Source of the DNA: Clostridia bacterium
Lineage (GTDB): Bacteria; Bacillota; Clostridia; Christensenellales; CAG-314
Assembly: GCA_028698585.1 (NCBI GenBank)
Contig: JAQVWG010000007.1
Location: 1 to 58,038 of the forward strand
DNA: 58,038 nt
Direction: 5' to 3'
In this document: positions 16,075 through 24,268 of the stretch, in pieces
Layout: each line of letters opens with the position of its first letter
How positions within the stretch are numbered: the stretch's first letter is position 1
Translations under genes and position numbers: made by a program
Notes under the pieces: model-generated
The model's database searches: none
What the model saw: the letters and a program-made list of their open reading frames with translations, nothing else
Told to the model about the DNA's origin: nothing

Positions 16075-16419
16075 ATGTCATTATTCAAAAAGAATCCCGA
16101 AAAACAAACTACAGCTTGTTCGTGCAATGCGAGCTGTTCTAATGATGCGCGTGTTTGCGCTTGTGGGCATAGAGAAGAGTCTATACACAGCATTAAAGTG
16201 CTAGGTTCGGGTTGCCCTTCGTGCCACGCGTTGTACGAGAACTGTCAAGATGCCGTCAAAGAACTCGGACTATCCGTTGATGTCGAATATATAACCGATA
16301 TACAGATAATAATGTCATACGGCGTTATGAGCATGCCTGCACTTGTCATTAACGATAAGGTAATGTCTATGGGTAAAGTGTTAAAAGTGCCAGATTTAAT
16401 CGTGATGTTAAATAAATAA
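16075..16419 (+). CDS. Small thioredoxin-like redox protein with cysteine-rich N-terminus
   Basis: A 114-residue protein. Residues 38-114 match the small thioredoxin-like family found beside such permeases: KVLGSGCPSC (Cys47, Cys50), a central helix and the cis-proline strand MSMPALVIND. Residues 11-31 add an unusual metal-binding-like cluster (Cys15, 17, 21, 28, 30). ATG 16075 has TGGAGG eight to nine bases upstream; an in-frame upstream extension lies inside the permease gene. It probably reduces or hands over the metal/metalloid to the permease; this is inference from gene context. Confidence 0.82.
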   Translation: MSLFKKNPEKQTTACSCNASCSNDARVCACGHREESIHSIKVLGSGCPSCHALYENCQDAVKELGLSVDVEYITDIQIIMSYGVMSMPALVINDKVMSMGKVLKVPDLIVMLNK

Positions 16420-16573
16420 TGTTCATTATAAGTCAATCCAATAAAGCGCATTTATGCAGTTATTGGCAACTTAAGATTGTGTCATTACTGACCATGAGAG
16501 TGCATATGTTGTACAGCGCACAGGTGAGAGATTACTGAGTGCAGAGGTCACAAGATGTATTGTTCCACAAGAA

Positions 16574-16645
16574 AAGGCAGATGTCACAATCTATTCTAAG
16601 CCTATTGACAATAAAAGTGACGCTGCGTATAATAATAAAGAGGTA
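16574..16645 (+). repeat. 72-bp direct repeat, copy 1
   Basis: Matches 17005-17076, 431 bp away, with only a handful of substitutions and no indels. Carries a perfect promoter and the ribosome site of the gene at 16653. Confidence 0.95.
16605..16633 (+). promoter_or_regulatory. Perfect consensus promoter
   Basis: TTGACA (16605-16610), exactly 17 bases, TATAAT (16628-16633), 20 bases before ATG 16653 with AGAGGT between. In the second repeat copy it is weakened to CTGACA and TATAAC. Confidence 0.8.
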
Positions 16646-16652
16646 TTAGAGT

Positions 16653-16841
16653 ATGAACGAACAGATGAGTTTAGAAGACTTCAAGAAGCAAGTAGAGGAA
16701 TGTCTAAATCAGATGTTTCCGCTTATCAAAGAGGAGAACGACAGGTTGATGAAACTCTACGAGGACGACTTGCCAGAGCTTTTGAGTTGGAATTGCACTC
16801 CGCGAGGAGCAGCAGGCATTATAGCGTCAGGACTCTATTAA
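16653..16841 (+). CDS. Small acidic protein, 62 residues, function unknown
   Basis: ATG 16653 has AGAGGT eight bases upstream and a perfect promoter just before it. The product reads as a soluble helical protein (MSLEDFKKQVEECLNQMF, then ENDRLMKLYEDDLPELL and a TPRGAAGIIASGLY end); its pattern of a leucine-rich acidic helix followed by an N-x-TP-x-x-AA turn resembles small hypothetical proteins of clostridial mobile elements. It overlaps the degraded reading frame described at 16475 in another phase, and lies between the two 72-bp repeats. Confidence 0.55.
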   Translation: MNEQMSLEDFKKQVEECLNQMFPLIKEENDRLMKLYEDDLPELLSWNCTPRGAAGIIASGLY

Positions 16842-17004
16842 ACCCAAAGACCAACAAGCAAGTTAGCCTACTACAGAACGTCAACGGCGAGTTGTTTCAT
16901 GATATATTTGAGACGGCTCGTTTATATTTGAATAATGGCGAGCTTGTTGATATACACGATAATTATGGTACCGCAACGTGCTACTTATCACACGCAACAA
17001 GCAT

Positions 17005-17076
17005 AAGGCAGATGTCACAATCTATTCTAAGCCTACTGACAATAAGAGTGATTCTGCGTATAACAATCAAGAGGTA
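17005..17076 (+). repeat. 72-bp direct repeat, copy 2
   Basis: Second copy of 16574-16645. In frame 1 it ends an open stretch with KADVTIYSKPTDNKSDSAYN followed by a TAA about 30 bases on, as if it were the original 3' end of a gene. Confidence 0.95.
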
Positions 17077-17089
17077 AATAGTTTTTAAT

Positions 17090-17476
17090 TTTTATTATTA
17101 CTCTATTGTAAATACACGAGTCTGGATAATACTCTATTATAAACTGATAAAATAAAGCTTCTATGCATAAGCTTTCTTTTTCATTTTGCTCTTCGCAAAA
17201 TTAAACCAAGGGCATGTGGATGTTGTTCATTTGAAGGAATTGTAAAACACCGTATTTAGAATCCCTTGTATTCTCAAAATGATAGCTTAACGATTTAAGC
17301 ACAATTTACGATTTGAAATCAAAATCAGAAGCATTGTCGCGTTATGGTGTGCATATGATTCAAAACAGAGTTGCTAAAGAAACCAAATCATCTCCAAATA
17401 TCAATTTCGTCATCTTTATCACTTGAATCAACAATAAAACTCTAATGTATAATTAGAAACACCTAATTTTTCTATC
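17090..17476. other. Intergenic, possibly decayed coding sequence
   Basis: A+T-rich, many stops in all frames. No recognisable gene, RNA or mobile-element end. Confidence 0.4.
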
Positions 17477-17509
17477 AAAAAAGACCAAAAACGCTATTGT
17501 ATTGGTCTT
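17477..17509 (-). terminator. Terminator of tRNA-Leu(CAG)
   Basis: Minus strand AAGACCAA (17509-17502), 13-base loop, TTGGTCTT (17488-17481) running into six T. Confidence 0.8.
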
Positions 17510-17520
17510 GTGTCAAACGA

Positions 17521-17608
17521 TGGTGCGGATGACAGGACTTGAACCTGCATGGATTTAACCCCACTAGAACCTGAATCTAGCGCGTCTGCCAATTTCGCCA
17601 CATCCGCA
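17521..17608 (-). tRNA. tRNA-Leu(CAG)
   Basis: An 88-base gene with long variable arm. Acceptor TGCGGAT pairs with ATCCGCA, CCA is encoded (17523-17521), T-arm GGTTCAAGTCC, anticodon loop TTCAGGT between CTAGA and TCTAG, anticodon CAG. Divergent from the next tRNA-Leu gene 144 bp away. Confidence 0.96.
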
Positions 17609-17636
17609 TAGCATATAGCGACAATACGCAAGTGGA

Positions 17637-17665
17637 ATTATAGCTTAATACTCAAAAAAAATCAA
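17637..17665 (-). promoter_or_regulatory. tRNA-Leu(CAG) promoter
   Basis: Minus strand TTGATT (17665-17660), 17-base spacer, TATAAT (17642-17637). Confidence 0.75.
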
Positions 17666-17712
17666 CCAATAATAAATAGTTTTTAGATAAAACATTTTTT
17701 GTTTTTTTTGCC

Positions 17713-17742
17713 TTGACAAACCAGTGTCAACAGATATATAAT
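17713..17742 (+). promoter_or_regulatory. tRNA-Leu(GAG) promoter
   Basis: TTGACA (17713-17718), 18-base spacer, TATAAT (17737-17742), ten bases before the mature tRNA end. Confidence 0.8.
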
Positions 17743-17752
17743 TTATCAGCAA

Positions 17753-17836
17753 GCGAGGGTGGCGGAATTGGCAGACGCGCACGTTTGAGGGGCGTGTGGT
17801 ATTACCATGTGAGTTCAAGTCTCATTCCTCGCACCA
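17753..17836 (+). tRNA. tRNA-Leu(GAG)
   Basis: An 84-base gene. Acceptor GCGAGGG pairs with TCCTCGC, then A and encoded CCA. Anticodon stem CACGT/GCGTG encloses TTGAGGG, anticodon GAG. T-arm GAGTTCAAGTCTC. Variable arm shorter than in the Leu(CAG) gene. Confidence 0.96.
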
Positions 17837-17844
17837 ATAGATAT

Positions 17845-17882
17845 AGGTTTGATAAAGTAGGAATACATATCAAACCTTTTTT
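17845..17882 (+). terminator. Terminator of tRNA-Leu(GAG)
   Basis: AGGTTTGATA (17845-17854), 13-base loop, TATCAAACCT (17868-17877), then T to 17882. Confidence 0.88.
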
Positions 17883-17983
17883 ATATACTGTGATTATTTG
17901 CACACATTTGGCTCCTTGTGGGCCTTATGTGAGCTTTTTTTGTATTGAGTGTTTGCTGGCATTTGTGAGTCAGTTATAACATA

Positions 17984-18810
17984 GGCGAGATATAATGAGC
18001 AATCGAAAAGCTTACGAACAATAGATATCTCAACGAACAATCGAAAGTTTAACAAATATAGAAATCCCAACGAGCACTCGAAAGGCTACTGATTTGCCTA
18101 AATTGAGTGCAGGCGAGATATAACGAACAATCGAAAAGCCGACGAACAATAGATATCTCAACGAACAATCGAAAGTTTAACAAATATAGAAATCCCAACG
18201 AGCACTCGAAAGGCTACTGATTTGCCTAAATTGAGTGCAGGCGAGATATAACGAACAATCGAAAAGCCGACGAACAATAGATATCTCAACGAACAATCGA
18301 AAGGTTAACAAATATAGAAATCCCAACGAACACTCGAAAGGCTACTGATTTGCCTAAACTGAGAGCAGGCGAGATATAATGAGCAATCGAAATGCTTACG
18401 AATAATAGATATCTCAACGAACAATCGAAAGTTTAACAATTAATAGTAAGTTTAACGAATAACCGAAAGGCTACTGATTTGCCTAAACTGAGAGCAGACG
18501 AGATATAACGAGCAATCGAAAAGCTAACGAATAATAGATATCTCAACGAACACTCGAAAGTTTAACAAATATAGAAATCCAAACGAACACTCGAAAGGTT
18601 AACAAATATGAAATCTCAACGAACACTCGAAAGGCTTCTGATTTGCCTAAATTGAGTGCAGACGAGATATAACGAGCAATCGAAAAGCCGACGAATAATA
18701 GATATCTCAACGAACAATCGAAAGGTTAACAATTAATAGTAAGTTTAAAGAATAACCGAAAGGTTGTTGATTTGCCTAAACTGAGAGCAGGCGAGATATA
18801 ACGAGCAATT
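17984..18810 (+). repeat. Tandem array with 128-bp unit and internal sub-repeats
   Basis: Unit starts (GGCGAGATATAA or GACGAGATATAA) fall at 17984, 18112, 18240, 18368, 18497, 18661 and 18790: steps of 128, 128, 128, 129, 164 and 129 bp. Within each unit the motif ACGAACAATCGAAA or a variant occurs about four times, at 19, 19 and 37-bp spacings; the 164-bp unit has one extra sub-repeat. All frames are closed by stops. The first three units are nearly identical, later ones diverge. No parent gene tail is visible, unlike the other arrays in this window. Confidence 0.97.
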
Positions 18811-19116
18811 GAGCAGTTAATATTCTGATATAATAGAGATTAATCAGGGAAATCAAAGGTAGTTTAATTGGACTTATTGAAAAATACTTGATATAATATT
18901 ATCTATGATGAATGGAGGCAACATCGAATTAACAGACGCAGAAACTAAAAAAAATATGTCAAAAAAGTGCCTTACTCAAACTGAGTTCGGCGAGTGTCCA
19001 ATGTGTATTCGGGCACTGTAAGTTGATGGGATAGTGCAAGCATGGTTGTTCTGTGAATACTATAAGAATTGTGATTTATTGTTGAAAAAATATAAAATTA
19101 AAGTGGAGAAAATGAT
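18811..19116 (+). other. Intergenic with promoter-like site and a minute open frame
   Basis: TTGGAC (18868-18873) with TATAAT (18892-18897) at 18-base spacing. A 38-codon frame at 18905-19021 follows, with three cysteines near its end (CLTQTEFGECPMC). It has no clear ribosome site and I do not call it a gene. The promoter may serve the GNAT gene at 19117 by a long leader. Confidence 0.3.
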
Positions 19117-19554
19117 ATGGAGAGTAAACTTCTTACGAAAGACAATTTAGATGATGTAGTTCATCAATATATCAAGTATTACAATGAATGTGAAAATGGT
19201 TGTTGGACATATGAAAAGGCACATATAAGAATACATCAAGTAATGACAATAGAGGATTCCGAATGTAGGGTATTATACGATAATAATAATCTTGTTGGAT
19301 TTTATATGGGCTATTATAAGCAGTTTGATGATCTAAAAGCTTATTTCTTAGAGGAGATTGTTATTTTTTCAGAATATCAAAACAAAGGATATGGAACAGC
19401 ATTCTTACTAGAGTTGGAAAAAATAGTCAGGAATAATGGTGCTCAGCATATAGAGTTAATTAGCGTAAAGGATGAACATCACGAGCATTTTTACAATAAA
19501 CTCGGGTATTATTGTGCTAACAACTTGACTATGATGGGAAAGCATTTTTCGTGA
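19117..19554 (+). CDS. GNAT-family N-acetyltransferase
   Basis: A 145-residue acetyl-CoA-dependent acyltransferase. The acetyl-CoA pyrophosphate loop is QNKGYGTAFL (88-97), preceded by the beta4 strand LEEIVIFSEY; the end has HFYNKLGYY, the usual alpha4/beta7 motif. ATG is preceded by GTGGAG. Acceptor substrate unknown; the family includes antibiotic, amino-acid and ribosomal-protein acetylases. Codons are more A+T-rich (AAA, TTA, ATA) than in the housekeeping genes, and it stands alone next to the satellite array, which suggests lateral acquisition. Confidence 0.85.
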   Translation: MESKLLTKDNLDDVVHQYIKYYNECENGCWTYEKAHIRIHQVMTIEDSECRVLYDNNNLVGFYMGYYKQFDDLKAYFLEEIVIFSEYQNKGYGTAFLLELEKIVRNNGAQHIELISVKDEHHEHFYNKLGYYCANNLTMMGKHFS

Positions 19555-20033
19555 TAACGCATTATAATCTTACTGCCCAAGGAGAGAAGACATAAGGACA
19601 TGAATGAGTTGGTACCATAAGATATATTCAATGACAGCCATATCGATGATTAGATAGAGTTAAATGATACCGAGATTGAGTTTAACTAGATTTTTATACT
19701 TGGATTCAAGATATCAATTGGCCAGTTGCTCGATCAGTAATTAATGTAATGGTAGTTAATTAATAAATAATGCTTGATTGTTTGACTAGATTGTTGGATT
19801 GTATAAAAATGATGTTATATAGTAGTATTGGTTAATATCGGTGACATTATGATCGATAAAGAATCTATTATGTTTTGACTCCGTCTATCTAGCGCATTTA
19901 TTCATAAACCAACTCAACAGGATAACTTGAGGGTGTTCCAGAACCGATTAACAACTAGGGATTGTATAGATAATCTGTCCATAAACTGGTTGTAACATAG
20001 TATGGACGGCAGTCGAATAATGTAGAAAAACTA
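19555..20033. other. Intergenic, nothing recognised
   Basis: About 480 bases with stops in all frames and no clear hairpin, RNA or repeat. Confidence 0.5.
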
Positions 20034-20070
20034 TTTACTTTGGCACGGTACTATGATATAATTATTAAGA
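20034..20070 (+). promoter_or_regulatory. Superoxide reductase promoter with PerR-like box
   Basis: TTTACT (20034-20039), 17-base spacer, TATAAT (20057-20062). The sequence ATATAATTATTAAGA (20056-20070) matches the PerR box TTATAATNATTATAA at 11 of 14 fixed positions and overlaps the -10. PerR control would fit an oxidative-stress gene. An imperfect inverted repeat GAGAACAGT/ACTGCTCTC follows before the ribosome site. Confidence 0.5.
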
Positions 20071-20109
20071 GAACAGTAGTATATAAACTGCTCTCAACGG
20101 AGGTAAATG

Positions 20110-20496
20110 ATGGAACTAGAACTATTTTTTTGTCGTCACTGTGGCAACCTAATTGTCAAGATGAACAATAGTGGCGTTGATATGGTGTGCTGTGGCGAGA
20201 ACATGCAGAGGTTACTACCCAATGTCAATAGTGCATCAGCAGAAAAACACTTGCCAGTCGTTAAGAAGGAGGGTAACACCATAACGGCTAGTGTGGGACA
20301 GATTGAGCATCCAATGACCGAGGAACACTACATTATGTGGATAATACTAGTGTCTCCAGACGGTATATTGATGCATAAGTTAATGCCCGGCGATAAACCA
20401 ACGTGGGTTTTTCCCAACACAGTCAAGAAGGATATATCAGTGTACTCTTATTGTAATTTGCACGGTCTATGGAAGATAGATTTGACCATTAACTAG
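20110..20496 (+). CDS. dfx: Desulfoferrodoxin (superoxide reductase)
   Basis: Reduces superoxide to hydrogen peroxide in the cytoplasm of anaerobes. Both iron centres are present: the N-terminal desulforedoxin-like Cys4 site (Cys8, 11, 27, 28) and the catalytic His4Cys site with EKH (His47), HPMTEEHYI (His67, His73) and YCNLHG (Cys115, His118). These numbers match the classical desulfoferrodoxins almost exactly. Start at the second of two adjacent ATGs (20110), six bases after GGAGG; the first (20107) is only three away. 128 residues. Single gene with its own promoter and terminator. Confidence 0.95.
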   Translation: MELELFFCRHCGNLIVKMNNSGVDMVCCGENMQRLLPNVNSASAEKHLPVVKKEGNTITASVGQIEHPMTEEHYIMWIILVSPDGILMHKLMPGDKPTWVFPNTVKKDISVYSYCNLHGLWKIDLTIN

Positions 20497-20517
20497 AATA
20501 ACAATTATTACCTATAG

Positions 20518-20547
20518 GGGCAAGGCTACATAGTCTTGCCCTTTCTT
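20518..20547 (+). terminator. Superoxide reductase terminator
   Basis: GGGCAAG (20518-20524), ten-base loop, CTTGCCC (20535-20541), then TTTCTT. Confidence 0.85.
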
Positions 20548-20630
20548 CTGTAATTTAGTTTGCTATGGTAACCTCGCTATTTATTTTACAATTTTGTATA
20601 TAACTATATGAACAGTGTTGGTAATAACAT

Positions 20631-20657
20631 AAAAAAGGTTCAACACAACTTGAACCT
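20631..20657 (-). terminator. Minus-strand terminator, distal
   Basis: Minus strand AGGTTCAA, six-base loop, TTGAACCT followed by six T (20636-20631). May back up the hairpin at 20789 behind the tetR-like gene. Between this hairpin and 20788 no other feature is seen. Confidence 0.65.
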
Positions 20658-20784
20658 CAACCTTCCTTTATTAGCCGTCAATATATAGCGTTCGGTTAAA
20701 GTGCGACAATAAATGTTCAGGCAAAAACCCCAATCTCAACGTTCAATTATTAGCAGTTGTTACATATATCAATTGGCAAAAATA

Positions 20785-20814
20785 TTAAAAGATTCAAGTC
20801 TTAACTTGAATCTT
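20785..20814 (-). terminator. Terminator of the tetR-like gene
   Basis: Minus strand AAGATTCAAG (20814-20805), six-base loop, CTTGAATCTT (20798-20789), then TTAATATTTTT. Confidence 0.7.
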
Positions 20815-20889
20815 AATAGTAATAGTTACTGTCTATACCGTTGTCAGTAATCTTAATATCAATCAAATCAACTTAAATGGTGAGTATGT

Positions 20890-21513
20890 TTACTTATTGA
20901 GTGCTGAAGTTAATGTGCTTGCCCTATTAATAATGTCTTCTAGTGCACGGTCTATGTCATTATCTGCAATCTCTTCATCTGCCAGTTTAAGATATAGCAG
21001 GTTGATGCCACCTAGCAGAAAATACCACGGAGCGGTATTGCGTGAGCCATTCAACGGATGCTCGCCCTGTGTAACGTACTCTTCATACATCTTGGCAATA
21101 CACCTCATATAATCGTTATGTATCAGTCTATCTATGCCGGCACAGCCCATAGCTACCATGTAAGCGAACTTATAATCCAGCATGTATCTCATATATGTCT
21201 TGGCGAAGAGCATAAGTTTCTGGTTGAGTAACAATTCTTGCGTTCCTTGTAATTCTGTCTTGAGGTATTCTCCTAAATGGTACTTGATGTTGTCAATGAG
21301 AAATCTAAACAGCGTTACTCTGTCTTGAAAGTAGATATAAAAAGTACCGACAGCTATGTTGGCTGACTTGCATATGTCTTGTATTTGCGTATCAAAAATA
21401 CCGTTCTTGTAAAATAAATCAAGACAAGTATTACATATTATGTCGAGTTTACGTTTGCCAACCAGTGTTTTTGGGAAGTTAACCCCTTTAGTATCTGTAT
21501 TCACATATTCCAT
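20890..21513 (-). CDS. TetR/AcrR-family transcriptional regulator
   Basis: A 207-residue repressor-type protein. The N-terminal helix-turn-helix (about 20-66) has the TetR pattern: KLDIICNTCLDLFYKNGIF, then IQDICKSANIAVGTFYIYF with the recognition helix and the FYxYF signature. The C-terminal ligand domain is helical and has no recognisable ligand motif. It is divergent from the alpha/beta hydrolase gene with about 250 bases between, the classical arrangement for local control; the ligand may be a substrate of that hydrolase. Confidence 0.9.
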   Translation of the reverse strand: MEYVNTDTKGVNFPKTLVGKRKLDIICNTCLDLFYKNGIFDTQIQDICKSANIAVGTFYIYFQDRVTLFRFLIDNIKYHLGEYLKTELQGTQELLLNQKLMLFAKTYMRYMLDYKFAYMVAMGCAGIDRLIHNDYMRCIAKMYEEYVTQGEHPLNGSRNTAPWYFLLGGINLLYLKLADEEIADNDIDRALEDIINRASTLTSALNK

Positions 21514-21704
21514 CTAACTCGTATTCTCCTTGCATCTAACCAAGCGTATTCTATCACACTGCAATGTCGTTGGCAAGTGAATAATCCTTAATTATTATAT
21601 AATATTACCGATTTAATTACCATTAACAGGCATTATCAGTAAATTACTATACAATCAGCGTCATAAATACAATGATTTTGTGGTCATTGGACAAAAAAAT
21701 AACA

Positions 21705-21733
21705 TTGACATTCTAATGAGATTTTGATACAAT
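21705..21733 (+). promoter_or_regulatory. Hydrolase promoter
   Basis: TTGACA (21705-21710), 17-base spacer, TACAAT (21728-21733). Confidence 0.7.
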
Positions 21734-21762
21734 ACAGCTACAGTTAAAGTGACGGAGTGAAA

Positions 21763-22560
21763 ATGAGCGAGTTTATTTTCGAGCAAAAGACACTGTATTA
21801 TGAAGTCTATGGTAAGGGCAGGCCACTGGTGATACTTAATGGTCTACTGATGTCCACGACCAACTGGCGATACGCCAAGAACGTATTGTCCAAGAATCAT
21901 AAGGTTATCATTATAGATATGTTGGATCAAGGCAGAAGTAGTCGTATGCCCAGCAACTACTCGCACACATTACAGGTAGAGGCCATCAATCAATTATTAA
22001 TTAGCCTTGATATTATATCATTCTATATGCTCGGTGTGTCTTATGGCGGTAATATCGCCATTGAGTATGCAACTACATATCCAGACAGGGTGATAGGTCT
22101 AATACTGTCTAACACTGCAGCGGTCTATACCGAAGCATACGATATGTTGAACCTTATTTTTAGCAAAACCGCCAAGACCGGTAACGGACTAGAATGTTAT
22201 GATACCTTAATGCCATTACTATATTCTAAGGACTTCCTCGTTAATAGTTTCTATATCAAGAAGCATTACAGGGCGCTGGTAACATACTTGTCTAATAGGG
22301 CTATGAGCAGTGCATTAGCACGATTGACGCGCAGTGCTGTAGACTATAATCAACTTGCCAACCTTAAATCAATTTCCTGCCCAGTGTTGGTTATCGGTTG
22401 TGATAAGGATATACTTGTCCCCGTTAATAAACAACAGGATATATGTGATAGATTGCCTGATGCTAAACTGGTTGTTGTTGAGAACTGTGGTCATTCCGTC
22501 ATACAAGAAAAGCCAGCCGAGTTCCTCAACATCATATCTCGCTGGCTTATGGGTATCTAA
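21763..22560 (+). CDS. Alpha/beta hydrolase
   Basis: A 265-residue hydrolase of the alpha/beta fold. The nucleophile elbow is GVSYGG (Ser93), the acid lies in GCDKDILVP (Asp214 or 216) and the histidine in NCGHS (His244). The oxyanion region is LNGLLMSTTNW. ATG 21763 follows GGAG by five bases; an in-frame GTG at 21757 overlaps that site and is not used. No signal peptide, so cytoplasmic. Family members are esterases, lipases or C-C hydrolases; the substrate is unknown. Probably regulated by the divergent TetR-type protein. Confidence 0.88.
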   Translation: MSEFIFEQKTLYYEVYGKGRPLVILNGLLMSTTNWRYAKNVLSKNHKVIIIDMLDQGRSSRMPSNYSHTLQVEAINQLLISLDIISFYMLGVSYGGNIAIEYATTYPDRVIGLILSNTAAVYTEAYDMLNLIFSKTAKTGNGLECYDTLMPLLYSKDFLVNSFYIKKHYRALVTYLSNRAMSSALARLTRSAVDYNQLANLKSISCPVLVIGCDKDILVPVNKQQDICDRLPDAKLVVVENCGHSVIQEKPAEFLNIISRWLMGI

Positions 22561-22606
22561 TTATTAGTACTATGTAGCCCCTGTGGAGTGTTCATGGGGG
22601 CTATTA

Positions 22607-24268
22607 TTATAGCTTGAAACAACTGCCACCAATGAACTCCCTAATTAGTGAGTTACAGGGTATAATAGACTCATCCTCTATAGACTTGAAGTACTTAAGA
22701 TACTTAATCAATCTGTTGGCAACAAGGAAATGTGGGTCATCATACGCTATCTCACGCAGAGCAGGTAATGCTCTGTTGCGTAGTACACACAATTCGTACG
22801 GTAGCGCTGAGTTGAAAACGAAGTTGGCTCCCTCTTGATTGGGATATATCCACTTGAACTCGCCGTTACGTACTGATTGCCACATATCAATAGTAGTGGA
22901 TGCCGGACAATTACGGAAACTCATATCCCGAACAATACGGCGAATCAGTCGCAAGTCGGTAATGTTAAGCGGTGAATGGTTGTCGATATTGACCTGCATT
23001 TGTGGAGCAATATATATCTTATACTTCTGGTGCTTGGGAATGGACGAAGTCAGTTTTTCGTTGAGCGCGTGTATACCCTCAATAATTATTGGATTGTTAT
23101 GGTCTGTTCTGATTGTTCTGCCCACTTCACGCTTGCCAGTTACGAAGTTAAACCGTGGCAAAGTTACTTCTTCGCCGTTAATTAAGTTGAACAGGTCTCT
23201 GTTGAATAGTTGCACATCAAGGCAATCGACATGTTCGAGGTCTAGTTGTTCTATGGGCAAGTTCTGCAGGTCACATATCTTGCTCTTCTCTAGGTAGTAG
23301 TCATCCATAGATATCGTTACAGGATTGATACCCCTAGATAATAATTCAATCTTAAGTCTGTTGCAGAAGGTAGTCTTGCCACTAGAACTAGGTCCGGCAA
23401 TGCACAGTAATCTAAGATTGTCTATATCTTCTTCGATAGAAGAACCCAGTTGTGATAGCATATCATTGTGTTTGCACTCGCACATCTGTATGAAGTCCAC
23501 TATACTGTCATCTTCGATCTTATGGTTAATCTCGGCTATTGTCTGTGTCTTAGTCTTCTGCGACCAAGTATGAACCTTCTGTAGGGTCCTACCATAAGTG
23601 GTCTCTTCGACAAACTCTGGGATAGTAGCATTAAGTTCATATCTGGGGTATTGGATAATAATACCGGGACTGTACGGCACTATGCGGTAGTTCTTAATAC
23701 AACCAGTGGACGCCACCATGTAGGAGTGCATGTAGTTATAATATCCGTCACACTTGTATAAGTGAGCAGTTTTTTCGGGACGATATTTGAGCATTTCGGC
23801 CTTGTCCGGATGGTCATAGTCTCTATATATCTGCATTGCCTCCTCAACGGGTAGCGTTACCCTTTCGATAGGTAAATCTGCGTCAATTATGCGTCTAGCT
23901 TCTTGCGTGATACTCTCTACTGCCTTGTACATATTGAAATTATGTGGTGTTAGAGCCTGACAGAATATCGAGCGTGATACATTGTAACTGAACTTAATAT
24001 GGACGTCAGGATAAATATTGCGAAAAGCCATAGCGATAATAAAACGCAGGCTAGCCTCGTATGCCTTGCCACCCTCGATGTGTTCTAATCCTTTAAGCGT
24101 TATCTCCATACCGTCATTTCGTTCTGTCAGTTTGTATTTGAGCTCCTTGATTTGGGCTCCTATTTGACAGACTATATAGTCGTGTTGTTGTTCTTGTGTG
24201 AGTAAGTCTATTACTCTAGTGTTGGGCTCAACTTGATAAGTTTTACCATTGAACTTAATTGTTATCAT
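22607..24268 (-). CDS. Uridine kinase-family protein with N-terminal TGS/threonyl-tRNA-synthetase-like domains
   Basis: A 553-residue cytoplasmic nucleoside kinase of the bacterial long form. Residues 1-60 form a TGS-like domain (ITIKFNGKTYQVEPNTRVID); about 65-230 resembles the second additional (SAD-like) domain of threonyl-tRNA synthetase with a YMHSYM segment; the kinase follows with P-loop GPSSSGKTT (292-300), SMDDYY and the RLIRRIVRD arginines. Such proteins are taken to phosphorylate uridine or cytidine; the tRNA-synthetase-like part has no known role. ATG 24268 is preceded by AGAGGT. Single gene. Confidence 0.9.
   Translation of the reverse strand: MITIKFNGKTYQVEPNTRVIDLLTQEQQHDYIVCQIGAQIKELKYKLTERNDGMEITLKGLEHIEGGKAYEASLRFIIAMAFRNIYPDVHIKFSYNVSRSIFCQALTPHNFNMYKAVESITQEARRIIDADLPIERVTLPVEEAMQIYRDYDHPDKAEMLKYRPEKTAHLYKCDGYYNYMHSYMVASTGCIKNYRIVPYSPGIIIQYPRYELNATIPEFVEETTYGRTLQKVHTWSQKTKTQTIAEINHKIEDDSIVDFIQMCECKHNDMLSQLGSSIEEDIDNLRLLCIAGPSSSGKTTFCNRLKIELLSRGINPVTISMDDYYLEKSKICDLQNLPIEQLDLEHVDCLDVQLFNRDLFNLINGEEVTLPRFNFVTGKREVGRTIRTDHNNPIIIEGIHALNEKLTSSIPKHQKYKIYIAPQMQVNIDNHSPLNITDLRLIRRIVRDMSFRNCPASTTIDMWQSVRNGEFKWIYPNQEGANFVFNSALPYELCVLRNRALPALREIAYDDPHFLVANRLIKYLKYFKSIEDESIIPCNSLIREFIGGSCFKL

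Larger units (their letters stand above)
16475..17077 (+). pseudogene. Degraded gene of a mobile-element type protein
   Basis: One frame is open from 16475 to 17077 but has no start until 16700. It encodes protein-like stretches: a segment ending in VPQEKADVTIYSKP, then FRRLQEASRGMSKSDVSAYQ, and NGELFHDIFETARLYL followed by VDIHDNYGTATCYLS. The last two remind me of accessory-domain proteins of phages and plasmids, but I cannot name the family. A 72-bp sequence encoding KADVTIYSKP-type residues recurs at 17005 in another frame, showing rearrangement. The 62-residue gene at 16653 overlaps in a third frame. Probably a remnant. Confidence 0.5.

Noticed and set aside
17090-17476. Possible decayed transposase
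   Set aside because: A few cysteine codons in one frame suggest a zinc-finger start, but stops interrupt all frames and no terminal repeats are seen.
17713-17979. Coding frame across tRNA-Leu(GAG)
   Set aside because: Consists of the tRNA and its terminator read as protein.
17984-18810. CRISPR array
   Set aside because: Repeats are contiguous 128-bp units with repeated, not unique, intervening sequence; no cas genes nearby.
18905-19021. 38-codon open frame with three cysteines
   Set aside because: No clear ribosome site and no recognisable family; mentioned only as part of the intergenic region.
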